This document shows positions 33,004 to 40,882 of a stretch of 64,000 bases of DNA, in pieces. A program made the translations under genes and the position numbers. The notes beneath the pieces are model-generated. The model was not told the origin of the DNA. It did not search any database and saw nothing but the letters and a program-made list of their open reading frames with translations. Positions within the stretch are counted from its first letter, which is position 1, and every line of letters begins with the position of its first letter. Origin of the DNA: Bdellovibrio sp. (GTDB lineage: Bacteria > Bdellovibrionota > Bacteriovoracia > Bacteriovoracales > Bacteriovoracaceae); the NCBI GenBank assembly GCA_022729855.1, contig DZBG01000002.1, forward strand, positions 1-64,000, read 5' to 3'.

Positions 33004-33729
33004 ATGAAGTTTGTAGCTATCTCAGATGTCCATATTAAACACTCAAAAGACGACGCTAGTCGTTTGTTGATTCATTTTCTTGAATCTTCAGAAGCTCAGT
33101 CAGCAGATAAAATTTTTCTTCTGGGTGATATCTTCGATTTGATGTGTGGCCCTCATAAAGAATATTACGACCGTTTTATTGATGTTTTTCAGGCCATGGA
33201 GAAGATCATCATTTCTGGGAAAGAAATTCATTATGCTGAAGGTAATCATGACCTCCATCTTGAAAAATTATTTTCAAATCATCCAACTTTTAAAAATATT
33301 TTTGTTCATAAAAAACCTTGTCTCTTTGAAACGGACGGGAAGATATTTTATCTCTCACACGGAGATGAACATGAACTTGATAATCATGCCTACCATCGTT
33401 ATATGGGATTGATTAACTCTGCTCCCCTAACTTTTGTGGCCAATTATATGATGCCACTTGCTGTTTTAGACTGGATCGGGAATAGGGCCTCAAAGATGTC
33501 TCGTAAAAAAGGGGCACGCCATTTTGATAGCGAAAAAGTTCGTCAGACTTTTAGATCTGGTGTCGAAAGCACTTTAACAGGAAAAGCTGATGTGGTGATT
33601 GGTGGACATAGCCATGTGAAAGACGATTATCAGTCACCTCAAATTCGTTATCTAAATAATGGCTATGCCCAAAATTCTAAAACTTTTATTCTAGTGGATG
33701 AGGGTAAAATTTCTTTTGTTCCACTTTAA
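33004..33729 (+). CDS. LpxH-like metallophosphoesterase
   Basis: The 241-residue protein has the calcineurin-like metal motifs DVHIKH, GDIFDLM, EGNHD, SHGDEHELDNHAYH and GGHSHVKD. It ends with YLNNG, matching UDP-2,3-diacylglucosamine hydrolase (LpxH/LpxH2) of lipid A synthesis. With the heptose enzyme nearby, it fits an LPS-related context. A broader phosphatase role cannot be excluded. It starts 2 bp after the PilZ gene and its stop overlaps the stop of convergent recN by 4 bp. Confidence 0.78.
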   Translation: MKFVAISDVHIKHSKDDASRLLIHFLESSEAQSADKIFLLGDIFDLMCGPHKEYYDRFIDVFQAMEKIIISGKEIHYAEGNHDLHLEKLFSNHPTFKNIFVHKKPCLFETDGKIFYLSHGDEHELDNHAYHRYMGLINSAPLTFVANYMMPLAVLDWIGNRASKMSRKKGARHFDSEKVRQTFRSGVESTLTGKADVVIGGHSHVKDDYQSPQIRYLNNGYAQNSKTFILVDEGKISFVPL

Positions 33730-35357
33730 ATATGTCCATGCATTGCTTGAAGTTCTTTTTTCATTAATTTTCCAAGAACTTCCCTTACGGAAGATTCAGT
33801 TCTTGTAATTTCACCTTCATGATAAATTTCTTTTTGAACAATAATCATCTTATCTGCAAATTGCGCAATTTGCGGAAGATGGGTAATGGCAATCACTTGT
33901 CCGTGAAGAGCAACTTCGTTTAGGGCCTCGCCAATAGTGATAGCCGTCTCTCCACCTACACCAGTATCAATTTCATCAAAAAGAAAGATACTGATAGAAT
34001 CATAAGCAGAAAGTATCTGTCGAACGGCGAGTAAGATCCTTGAAAGTTCTCCGCCAGAGGCGATATCCTTAATTCGATAAAATCCTTCTCCAGGATTAGT
34101 CTGGGCCTTAAAGTAGACACGGCTTTTTCCCCATTCTTGTAATTCATCGACTTCCTCCACTGTGATTTGAACTTCGGCCCCTGTCATTCGAAGGCGCTGA
34201 ATACGTTCAGTTAGTTTATTTGCCAAATCAAGAGAGGCTTTAACTCTCTTTTTATGAAGTGATTTGGCCTTAGCGTGCAGATCTATTAATAATTCTTTGG
34301 ACTTAATTTCCATCTCAGATAAGTCGATGTCTAATTCCTGAAGAGATTGTTTCTCTCTTCTGAAATCCACTGCGGATTGCATAATATGATCGACTGTTCC
34401 ACCAAACTTTCTTTTGAGTCTTTGATAAGTATCAAGTCTCTCAATGACTTTTTCTAATTCTTCTGGGTCGTGTTCGAGATTTACGTATTGCTCTAAATGA
34501 TTTTTAAGATCCATCAAGTGATCTTCTGATTGAGTAATAAGTATTTCTTTATTTTGGATAAACTCATTATTCTTAAGCATAAGAGAGCGAAGCTGTCTCA
34601 AGGCCGGGAGGATTCCTTGAGACTCATCTTCACCATCAAGTAATGACATAAACTGATAGGCCAGTTTTAAGTGTTTTTCGTAATTTACAAGAATTGCTTT
34701 CTTTTGCAGAAGAAGTTCTTCATCTTCTGGAGTGGGAGCAAGCTTATCAATCTCTTGGAGTTGAAACTCAAGATAATCAAGGCGCTGCTCTCTCATCTGT
34801 TTTTGCTCAATCAATATTTCTTTTTTGTTTTTGATTTCATTATATTGATTCAAAACAGCATTATAGTTATTTCTTTCATCCAGAATTTTTGCAAAATGAT
34901 CGAGAAGATATAACTGGTAACCTTCGCTTAATAATTTTTGATTTTCAAACTGTCCTACTAGATCAATACATTTACGTGCAAAACTTCCTAGATTATGAAG
35001 GCTGCATGAGAGATGATTAATATAGGCTTTTGATGATCCGTTTTTATAAATCATTCTTTTGATAGTGATTTCATTGTTCTCACAAGGAAACCCTTCGGCT
35101 TCTAGCCACGCAATAACATTTTGATCATGACATTCAAAAGTAGCCGCCAGAAGTGAATAATCAGTTTCTCTGCGTACAACTTTTTTATCCGCTCTTGCTC
35201 CCAATAAAAGTTGAAGAGCATCAAGAATTAAACTTTTTCCTGAACCTGTTTCACCAATAAGTGCATTAAGGCCAAGTCCAAACTGAATGGATTGGTTCTT
35301 AAACGTGGCGAAGTTTTGAATGGTCAGGTCTTTAAGATAAAAAGTTGGTGCGCTCAT
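33726..35357 (-). CDS. recN: DNA repair protein RecN
   Basis: RecN is an SMC-like ATPase for double-strand break repair. The 543-residue protein has Walker A IGETGSGKSLILDALQ, a long coiled-coil middle, the ABC signature DIASGGELSRILLAVRQIL, and Walker B IFLFDEIDTGVGG. Length is typical. It is last in the minus-strand run after nadK, but it has its own promoter-like sequence and an inverted repeat upstream, so it may be separately induced. Confidence 0.95.
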   Translation of the reverse strand: MSAPTFYLKDLTIQNFATFKNQSIQFGLGLNALIGETGSGKSLILDALQLLLGARADKKVVRRETDYSLLAATFECHDQNVIAWLEAEGFPCENNEITIKRMIYKNGSSKAYINHLSCSLHNLGSFARKCIDLVGQFENQKLLSEGYQLYLLDHFAKILDERNNYNAVLNQYNEIKNKKEILIEQKQMREQRLDYLEFQLQEIDKLAPTPEDEELLLQKKAILVNYEKHLKLAYQFMSLLDGEDESQGILPALRQLRSLMLKNNEFIQNKEILITQSEDHLMDLKNHLEQYVNLEHDPEELEKVIERLDTYQRLKRKFGGTVDHIMQSAVDFRREKQSLQELDIDLSEMEIKSKELLIDLHAKAKSLHKKRVKASLDLANKLTERIQRLRMTGAEVQITVEEVDELQEWGKSRVYFKAQTNPGEGFYRIKDIASGGELSRILLAVRQILSAYDSISIFLFDEIDTGVGGETAITIGEALNEVALHGQVIAITHLPQIAQFADKMIIVQKEIYHEGEITRTESSVREVLGKLMKKELQAMHGHI

Positions 35358-35360
35358 ATG

Positions 35361-35408
35361 AGTTCTCCGTAATAGAACTTATGATACGCACATTTTCCGT
35401 AGTATCAA
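35361..35408 (-). promoter_or_regulatory. recN promoter with inverted-repeat operator candidate
   Basis: On the minus strand TTGATA (35408-35403) and TATCAT (35386-35381) are spaced by 16 bp. The predicted start, near 35374, lies inside an inverted repeat AGTTCT-N7-AGAACT (35361-35379) just before the recN ATG at 35357. The repeat overlaps the ribosome site GGAG. Confidence 0.5.
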
Positions 35409-35411
35409 GAT

Positions 35412-35438
35412 AAAAATACGTACGTTTTACGTATTTTT
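35412..35438 (-). terminator. Terminator between nadK and recN
   Basis: AAAAATACGT and ACGTATTTTT form a 10-bp stem with a 7-nt loop, giving a T run in the minus-strand RNA. The stem is AT-rich, so strength is uncertain. Confidence 0.55.
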
Positions 35439-35452
35439 AAAAATGAAACAGA

Positions 35453-36358
35453 CTAAGATCTTCTGTTGTCGATGAATTTTTCGCTAATTGTTTGAAAATA
35501 CAGGCGATTTGGATTCTTGATAAAAAGAATCTTCTTCGTTTTTTTGCGGTTGATAACGATAGTGTCGTTTTCATCGATGCTGATAGCAATTTGGCCATCT
35601 AGAGTAAGGCTTGCACTTTGATAAGGCGGCATGAGTTTAATTGTCATGACAAAGTTTTCAGGAATTACAAAGGGTCTGTGAGACAAAGAATGAGGGCAAA
35701 TAGGAGTGACAAGAAGGGCCTTCACATCAGGGTGAACAATAGGCCCACCTGCTGCTAAAGAGTAAGCTGTAGACCCCATAGTCGTGCTTATAATAATTCC
35801 GTCACCGGCCAGATTATAAACATGTTCATCACCAGCTTCTGCTCTGAGATATAACATACGAGCAATTTCATTCTTAGCACAAACAGAATCGTTGAAAAAA
35901 TACTCTTGAAAATGGGCCTTCCCCTTTTTTTCAACACTCACGTGATAGAGAGGCTTTGAGTGAGTTTGGTATTGGCCATTGATAATAGTTTCTAGAGAGT
36001 CAAAAAATTCGTGTTTATTATATTCTGTAATAAATCCTAGTCTTCCTAGATTAATTCCAAGAACAGGAATCTTAGGATTGATACGACGACAAACTCCAAT
36101 AAGAGTTCCGTCTCCACCTAAAGAAAGCATTAAATCTACATTCTTATGAAAATCTTTATCTTCAAAAAACTCAATATTTGGAAGTTGTTTTGATTTAAAG
36201 AATTTATGCACTCTTTCTTTTTCTTCAATACGGAAGACAACAGTTCTTTTGCGTTTAATGAGCCACGTACAAAGATTAGGGATGAGACTGTAATAATCTG
36301 TGGTCGATGTTGGCTTAAGGGTAATTCCAATAATTTTAGCAGCAGAATTTTTACTCAT
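35453..36358 (-). CDS. nadK: NAD kinase
   Basis: NAD kinase makes NADP. The 301-residue protein has the GGDG motif in MLSLGGDGTLIGVCR and GINLGRLGFITEY. It also has NDSVCAKN, the NE/D region AGDGIIISTTMGSTAYSLAAGGPI, and PICPHSLSHRPFVIP. All are diagnostic for PpnK/NadK. It starts 7 bp downstream of the response regulator gene, so it shares the flagellar/two-component transcript, an unusual neighbourhood for this enzyme. Confidence 0.95.
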   Translation of the reverse strand: MSKNSAAKIIGITLKPTSTTDYYSLIPNLCTWLIKRKRTVVFRIEEKERVHKFFKSKQLPNIEFFEDKDFHKNVDLMLSLGGDGTLIGVCRRINPKIPVLGINLGRLGFITEYNKHEFFDSLETIINGQYQTHSKPLYHVSVEKKGKAHFQEYFFNDSVCAKNEIARMLYLRAEAGDEHVYNLAGDGIIISTTMGSTAYSLAAGGPIVHPDVKALLVTPICPHSLSHRPFVIPENFVMTIKLMPPYQSASLTLDGQIAISIDENDTIVINRKKTKKILFIKNPNRLYFQTISEKFIDNRRS

Positions 36359-36365
36359 AATTTCC

Positions 36366-36725
36366 TTACTCAGTCATTAAACAAAGGGCCTGTTCTAAAT
36401 CATCAAAAGGCTTATTAAGAACACGGCATTTATAAGAGTTCGCTCGTGCTAAAACTTGGGGTGAATTATAGGCCGTCATAATAACAAATTTTTGTCCAAT
36501 TTCTTCCAAAGTATATTTTCTCTTAGCCTCTTCAATAACGTCAAAACCAGAGATATCTTGCAACATGAGATCACAAATTATTCTATCATAGTTATTTTGA
36601 ATCAAAAGATTGATTCCATTTTTCCCACTGGCACTGGTATCAACCTTAAAACCCTTTCTTTCGAGCATTTTTTTGAGTGATTGCTGAATGAGGATTTCAT
36701 CTTCAATGATGAGAATATCTTTCAT
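36366..36725 (-). CDS. Single-domain response regulator
   Basis: The 119-residue CheY-like receiver has acidic residues in IIEDE, the phospho-acceptor Asp in RIICDLMLQDIS (near residue 51), a Thr in IMTAYN and the conserved Lys in LNKPFDD. No output domain is present, so it acts by protein contact or as a phosphorelay step. It overlaps the histidine kinase gene by 4 nt (ATGA), so the two are a cognate pair. Confidence 0.9.
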   Translation of the reverse strand: MKDILIIEDEILIQQSLKKMLERKGFKVDTSASGKNGINLLIQNNYDRIICDLMLQDISGFDVIEEAKRKYTLEEIGQKFVIMTAYNSPQVLARANSYKCRVLNKPFDDLEQALCLMTE

Positions 36726-38449
36726 GTCGGTCCTTGTATCGGGAGTGTGAGTCTAAAGTGAGCTCCTGCAGGAAGATCTGAGATATACTCTAAGTTTCCA
36801 CCCATTTTTATAGCGAGGTTTCTTGAAAGGAGAAGGCCAAGCCCTGTCCCATAGGACTTCGTCGTAAAAAACGGCTTAAAGAGGTATTGAAGCTTATCCG
36901 GTTTGATCCCTGGGCCATTGTCAGTCATATCAATGATAATATTATTATCAAAGAAGGTCGTTTTGAGATTAATTTCAGGTCTTGTTTCTTGATCTCTCAT
37001 CGCCTGGGCCGCATTCACTATAAGATTGAAGATAATTTGAACAATAAATATTAGTGGCTGATTCACCATAAGGTTTTCAGTATCATTAAGGTACTGAATA
37101 TCTTTTTTTACTTCACGAATTTCACTCTTAGCAAGGGTCAGTGATTCATCAATAAACTTTCTTAGTGGATAAGACTTTGCCTCAGCATGTTCTTGATAAA
37201 GATTAGAAAAATTCTCAATAATCAACTGACTACGATCAATATTCTTTTCAATCTCAGTAATCATCTCCCGATGATCAGTAGAGAGTTCAAAACTTGCATA
37301 AACTTGAGACCCAAGTTTAAGTCCAAATAGCGGATTTGATAATTCATGTCTGAGTGTGTTTAAAAGTTCACCCAGTAGAGAAATTCTTTGAAAGTGAAAG
37401 AGATCAAAAGCATAATGCCTAAGTTCATCACAATCATAAAGATCTAGCGAGAAGTTCTGCTCAACTTTTTTACTAAAAAAGATATCTCGATCCTCAAGAG
37501 ACTTTTCATAAAGGTCATTTGAAAATTCATTTTCAATAAAATTAGATTTCAGTCTAAGGGGAAGAGGAAAATCCTTGAGACAGATCCTGAGTTCAGAAAT
37601 TCTTTTAGAGTTAAACTCTTGATCGATAATTCTTTCAAAGTGAGGCCCTAGAAGTTCAATGGCAGATTGAAAGAGATCAATTTCTTCTTTTTGAAAATTG
37701 AGAAAGTCATGTCTAGTTGTTAAGTAGATAAGACTATATTTTTTAGAAACAAAATCTTTCCCGAGAAAACTTCCATTAAAAGGAAGATCAAGTGTAGAAA
37801 ATGAATCTGTATGGAATGATTTTAACTTACTCTTTTTAATACTATTAAATAGAACATTAAAGTTTTTTGTCTCAAAGAGTTGAGAAAACTTTTCACTCTT
37901 CCAAAGAGTTCCAATAATCTCAGCTTTGGCCTGACCCTTGATATGAAGGATTACCAAAGATGAATGGAAGTTTTTTAAAAAAGGAAGTTCCAATATTTTT
38001 TCAGAGAGAATTCTTAGTGAACTAGAATTTTGCCCAATAGATTGAATCGTCTTAAAAATAATATCCCAATTAACTGTGGTCTCTTGAGTTTGAATATCTT
38101 CTTTTTGGTGGAAAATCTTTTTAGTAAGATTGATGGCATTTTTTGTGAAAAGAAAAACTTGTGGCGCAATCTCGGGAGACTTTAAACCCTGATGATAAGT
38201 ATTAAGCACTTGAAAAATATTCTGACGATAAAGAGGTAGGTCACAAACTTGGCCCTGAGAAGTCATCACAAAGAAGCGAGACCCTCTTTTCAAGAGGGAA
38301 ATGTCCGCTGACTCTTTAGAGTCAACAAACTCATAATACGCTTTGACTTGGTCCAAAGAAGAATAAACTTCTTCTTTTAGCTCTGGATCAAGAAAGAGCG
38401 GGATTCTTGTTGGGCCTTTTTCAATTGAGGCAGAAGATTGATTTTCCAC
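36722..38449 (-). CDS. Sensor histidine kinase, cytosolic
   Basis: The 575-residue protein has no clear membrane helix. The C-terminal 220 residues hold the kinase core: H-box TLRHELSNPLFG, N-box FNLIVNAAQAM, G1 DMTDNGPGIKPDKL, F/G2 FFTTKSYGTGLGLLLS. The first 340 residues are an unknown sensor part, possibly GAF/PAS-like around FHSSLVILHIKGQAKAEI. The start is GTG 38449, which lies 73 nt inside the upstream gene with no clear ribosome site. No ATG occurs nearby, so the start is uncertain. It is coupled to a CheY-like partner. Confidence 0.85.
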   Translation of the reverse strand: MENQSSASIEKGPTRIPLFLDPELKEEVYSSLDQVKAYYEFVDSKESADISLLKRGSRFFVMTSQGQVCDLPLYRQNIFQVLNTYHQGLKSPEIAPQVFLFTKNAINLTKKIFHQKEDIQTQETTVNWDIIFKTIQSIGQNSSSLRILSEKILELPFLKNFHSSLVILHIKGQAKAEIIGTLWKSEKFSQLFETKNFNVLFNSIKKSKLKSFHTDSFSTLDLPFNGSFLGKDFVSKKYSLIYLTTRHDFLNFQKEEIDLFQSAIELLGPHFERIIDQEFNSKRISELRICLKDFPLPLRLKSNFIENEFSNDLYEKSLEDRDIFFSKKVEQNFSLDLYDCDELRHYAFDLFHFQRISLLGELLNTLRHELSNPLFGLKLGSQVYASFELSTDHREMITEIEKNIDRSQLIIENFSNLYQEHAEAKSYPLRKFIDESLTLAKSEIREVKKDIQYLNDTENLMVNQPLIFIVQIIFNLIVNAAQAMRDQETRPEINLKTTFFDNNIIIDMTDNGPGIKPDKLQYLFKPFFTTKSYGTGLGLLLSRNLAIKMGGNLEYISDLPAGAHFRLTLPIQGPT

Positions 38450-38760
38450 TGAGTTAAATTATCTCTTAATTCATAGTTAATCAATTCTTCTTGAGCAATA
38501 GTGTCTTGGTGCTCCATTGCACTGGCCAGACCTTTAAGAATTGAAAGCAAACTAATGTGTTGGTTTCTAATACTCTCTCTTAAACTGTGCTCTTTTGGTA
38601 AAATCGCCTGAGATAATAATGAACTCACTTCAACAAATCTGCTGATTTGATCTGAGTCATAATCTTGAAGGATTTTTTCAATAAGAAGTTGAGTGAGCTT
38701 AAAGCTTTCTGCTAAGAAATCGTCAACATTATGTTGACTAAAATTCTCGATCATTTCCAT
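38377..38760 (-). CDS. Small helical protein of unknown function in flagellar operon
   Basis: The 127-residue protein is predicted from composition to be almost wholly alpha-helical, with charged and leucine-rich stretches and no membrane segment. It overlaps its upstream neighbour by 23 nt and the kinase gene downstream by 73 nt, which points to coupled synthesis. Size and composition recall four-helix export chaperones or phosphotransfer proteins. There is no strict His-phosphotransfer motif, although LRESIRNQHISLL contains a histidine in a helix. I do not assign a function. Confidence 0.55.
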   Translation of the reverse strand: MEMIENFSQHNVDDFLAESFKLTQLLIEKILQDYDSDQISRFVEVSSLLSQAILPKEHSLRESIRNQHISLLSILKGLASAMEHQDTIAQEELINYELRDNLTQWKINLLPQLKKAQQESRSFLIQS

Positions 38761-40096
38761 GACGTTCTCTTCCTTGAGATGTTTTCTCTATTTTAGAAGA
38801 GTAATTCTGAATTGTCATAGAAATTAATTCAAGTAGCGCCTTCAGCACTCCTGACTGTTCTGATAAGATAAGCATTTGGTCTTGAAGTTGATCTTTGAGT
38901 CCACTGAACTCAGACTGACCTCTGACAATTTGGTAATAATCTAGGAATGGTCTCAGTAGTGGATGATTCTCAGCAATCTTAGAAGTGGTTGTTTCAAAAT
39001 CTTGGATTTCAGTGATGGCTGCTTGAAATTTTTTGATATCAAAGTTTGTTTCATCAAAATGTTCAAGTTGATCGGCAAGGTTACTGACAATGAGATCGAG
39101 AAAACGATTTATCTTAGTGAGAACTTCTTCATAAAACTTCAGAGTTGTTTCCTGATCTTTATTAATGCCAGCAATCTCAAGATTGACATCAAAAAGATTG
39201 AGAACATATTGCCAAATCACTACATGGAACTGATAGAACGGAAAATTACTATTAGTCATTGTGAGAGGCTTGAGACTAGTCCCAAAAAGATTTTCTTGGG
39301 TCGTCTGATAGACTTCCCATGTATTGATCTCTTTACAAGGAATCTGCTCACAGAACTGAATCATAAGCTTATACAGCTCTGTAAAATCAGGATCTGCTTG
39401 GTGAGGATTGACGAGCCAATGATTATCTCCAGCAGGAGCAAAATGAAGGCCTTCAAAATTATTCTTTAAAATAAGTAATCTGTGATTCTGTTCATGCCAC
39501 AAGCTCACCTCGTGATTAGCGGGGCCAATATAAAAGCCGGGCTTATTTTCTTGAGGAGTTCCTGGAATGAATTCCCAGTTTTTATAACGCTCTTTTAGTT
39601 GTGCCACTAAAATAAGAAAGACATTCTCATTAATAAAGTGAGGACATTGCCAATAGATGACTTCGTATTTCCATGTCTTTTCTTTGGCCAGAGAGAGTGA
39701 TTTGCAACCTACAATATTTTTATAAATATCTTGAAGATGAAAGGGAAGAAATGAAGCTCCACCTTTGAGTTGTAAAAGGTAAGTACTCCAATGTCCGATG
39801 ACTTGAAGAGTATTCATCTCCGTTGAGCGTGTCCCAACAAAAAAGGGAGACTGCAAATCTTTGGCGAACTCCCAGCTCTCTTCACTCAGGGAGAGGTTAA
39901 GAATCATTTCAAAATTATTTTTTGAAATCTCTTCTTTTGAAATTTCTTTCCAGGGTCCCGAAATTTTAGATTTTGAGTTTGGAGCAAAAAGAAAGAGCTC
40001 GTATTGGACGAGCTCATGAGCATAACGTTTAAGAAATAACTTCGTTTCTGCAACAAAATGAGCATCATCTAATTGGAGAAAGAGAAGTTTTTTCAC
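38738..40096 (-). CDS. GT9-like protein with helical C-terminal extension
   Basis: The 452-residue cytosolic protein has an N-terminal half of about 270 residues that weakly follows family 9 glycosyltransferases (heptosyltransferase fold). NFEMILNLSLSEES and a VGTRS strand come first. FYIGPANHEVSLWHEQNHR resembles the donor-site segment with a histidine, and HFAPAGDNHWLV then FCEQIPCKE follow. The usual DTG of GT9 is absent. The C-terminal 180 residues are helical. Placed after fliD, fliS and a FliT-like gene, it could modify flagellin or a flagellar regulator. The fold assignment is tentative. Confidence 0.45.
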   Translation of the reverse strand: MKKLLFLQLDDAHFVAETKLFLKRYAHELVQYELFLFAPNSKSKISGPWKEISKEEISKNNFEMILNLSLSEESWEFAKDLQSPFFVGTRSTEMNTLQVIGHWSTYLLQLKGGASFLPFHLQDIYKNIVGCKSLSLAKEKTWKYEVIYWQCPHFINENVFLILVAQLKERYKNWEFIPGTPQENKPGFYIGPANHEVSLWHEQNHRLLILKNNFEGLHFAPAGDNHWLVNPHQADPDFTELYKLMIQFCEQIPCKEINTWEVYQTTQENLFGTSLKPLTMTNSNFPFYQFHVVIWQYVLNLFDVNLEIAGINKDQETTLKFYEEVLTKINRFLDLIVSNLADQLEHFDETNFDIKKFQAAITEIQDFETTTSKIAENHPLLRPFLDYYQIVRGQSEFSGLKDQLQDQMLILSEQSGVLKALLELISMTIQNYSSKIEKTSQGRERHGNDREF

Positions 40097-40098
40097 TT

Positions 40099-40446
40099 TT
40101 ATTTCACATCAGTGAGATTGTAACCTTTCACGGCCGTATGGTTACGGTGTGTCGATTCAATCTTCTTTTGAACATCGTCTTTATAGGCTTGAAGTTGGAC
40201 AACGAGTTTTTCATCAAGGCTCTTTAAATAATCAATTCGCTTTGATGTCTCGTCTTTTATTTCGGCCTTAACTTCATTCCATTCGATATTTTGTCCAATC
40301 TGATCTAGAACACCAATAAGTCTTTCACGGTTTTCTGTGAAAATCTCATAGTTGTATTCTGATTCAGGGCCCTGAGCGACAGCTTCTTCAGTCATCACAA
40401 TGGCCTTCATCAAAAATTCAGTGAACAAATCAGTAAATTGTTTCAT
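40099..40446 (-). CDS. FliT-like flagellar chaperone candidate
   Basis: The 115-residue protein is all-helical and charged, with a FliT-like segment (FTENRERLIGVLDQI) and a C-terminus ending VKGYN plus six residues. FliT/FlgN-type chaperones bind export substrates such as FliD and normally follow fliD-fliS. Here it follows fliS with a 1-nt stop/start overlap (TAATG). Low sequence conservation makes the call contextual. Confidence 0.6.
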   Translation of the reverse strand: MKQFTDLFTEFLMKAIVMTEEAVAQGPESEYNYEIFTENRERLIGVLDQIGQNIEWNEVKAEIKDETSKRIDYLKSLDEKLVVQLQAYKDDVQKKIESTHRNHTAVKGYNLTDVK

Positions 40447-40853
40447 TAAGCGCTCTTTGATGGAGTTGTTGTAGGAGTTTGTGTCTTAATTTGCTTCACA
40501 GCTTCCGTCCAACCATCATAAAGAGTGTTTAAAACTTTAAGACAGCCATCAAGATGAGACTTCTCAATTTTAATATTTGCTTGCGTACTTGCGTAAAGAA
40601 TATAGTCGTATAAAGAGGCGAGCTCTTTTGCCACATCTCCACCGATTTCAAAATCAAGACTGTTTGAAAGTTCAACAACGATGTCTTGCATCTTGCCGAT
40701 ATATTCACCTTTCTTGGCAATATTCTTCTCATCAATAGCTTCAATCGCTTTTTTACAGTTCTTGATAGCAGCTTGATATAGCATAAGAAGAATTTGTTCT
40801 TTGCTTGCTGTTTGTACTGAAGTCTTTTTATAGGCACCTAATCCGTAACTCAT
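40446..40853 (-). CDS. fliS: Flagellin export chaperone FliS
   Basis: FliS binds the C-terminus of flagellin and prevents premature polymerisation. From ATG 40853 (ribosome site GGAGGG six bases before) the protein has 135 residues and starts MSYGLGAYKKTSVQTASKEQ. ILLMLYQAAIKNCKKAIEAI follows, the FliS signature. A later helix with VELSNSLDF and the YDGWTEAV motif completes the family pattern. A four-codon longer start at 40865 is less likely. Confidence 0.9.
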   Translation of the reverse strand: MSYGLGAYKKTSVQTASKEQILLMLYQAAIKNCKKAIEAIDEKNIAKKGEYIGKMQDIVVELSNSLDFEIGGDVAKELASLYDYILYASTQANIKIEKSHLDGCLKVLNTLYDGWTEAVKQIKTQTPTTTPSKSA

Positions 40854-40882
40854 TTCGCCCTCCATGGGTCAGCGATTGACTA

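Noticed and set aside
38963-39469. 168-residue plus-strand frame opposite the GT9-like gene
   Set aside because: It has no ribosome site and the opposite strand gives a coherent gene with operon overlaps; best seen as a shadow frame.
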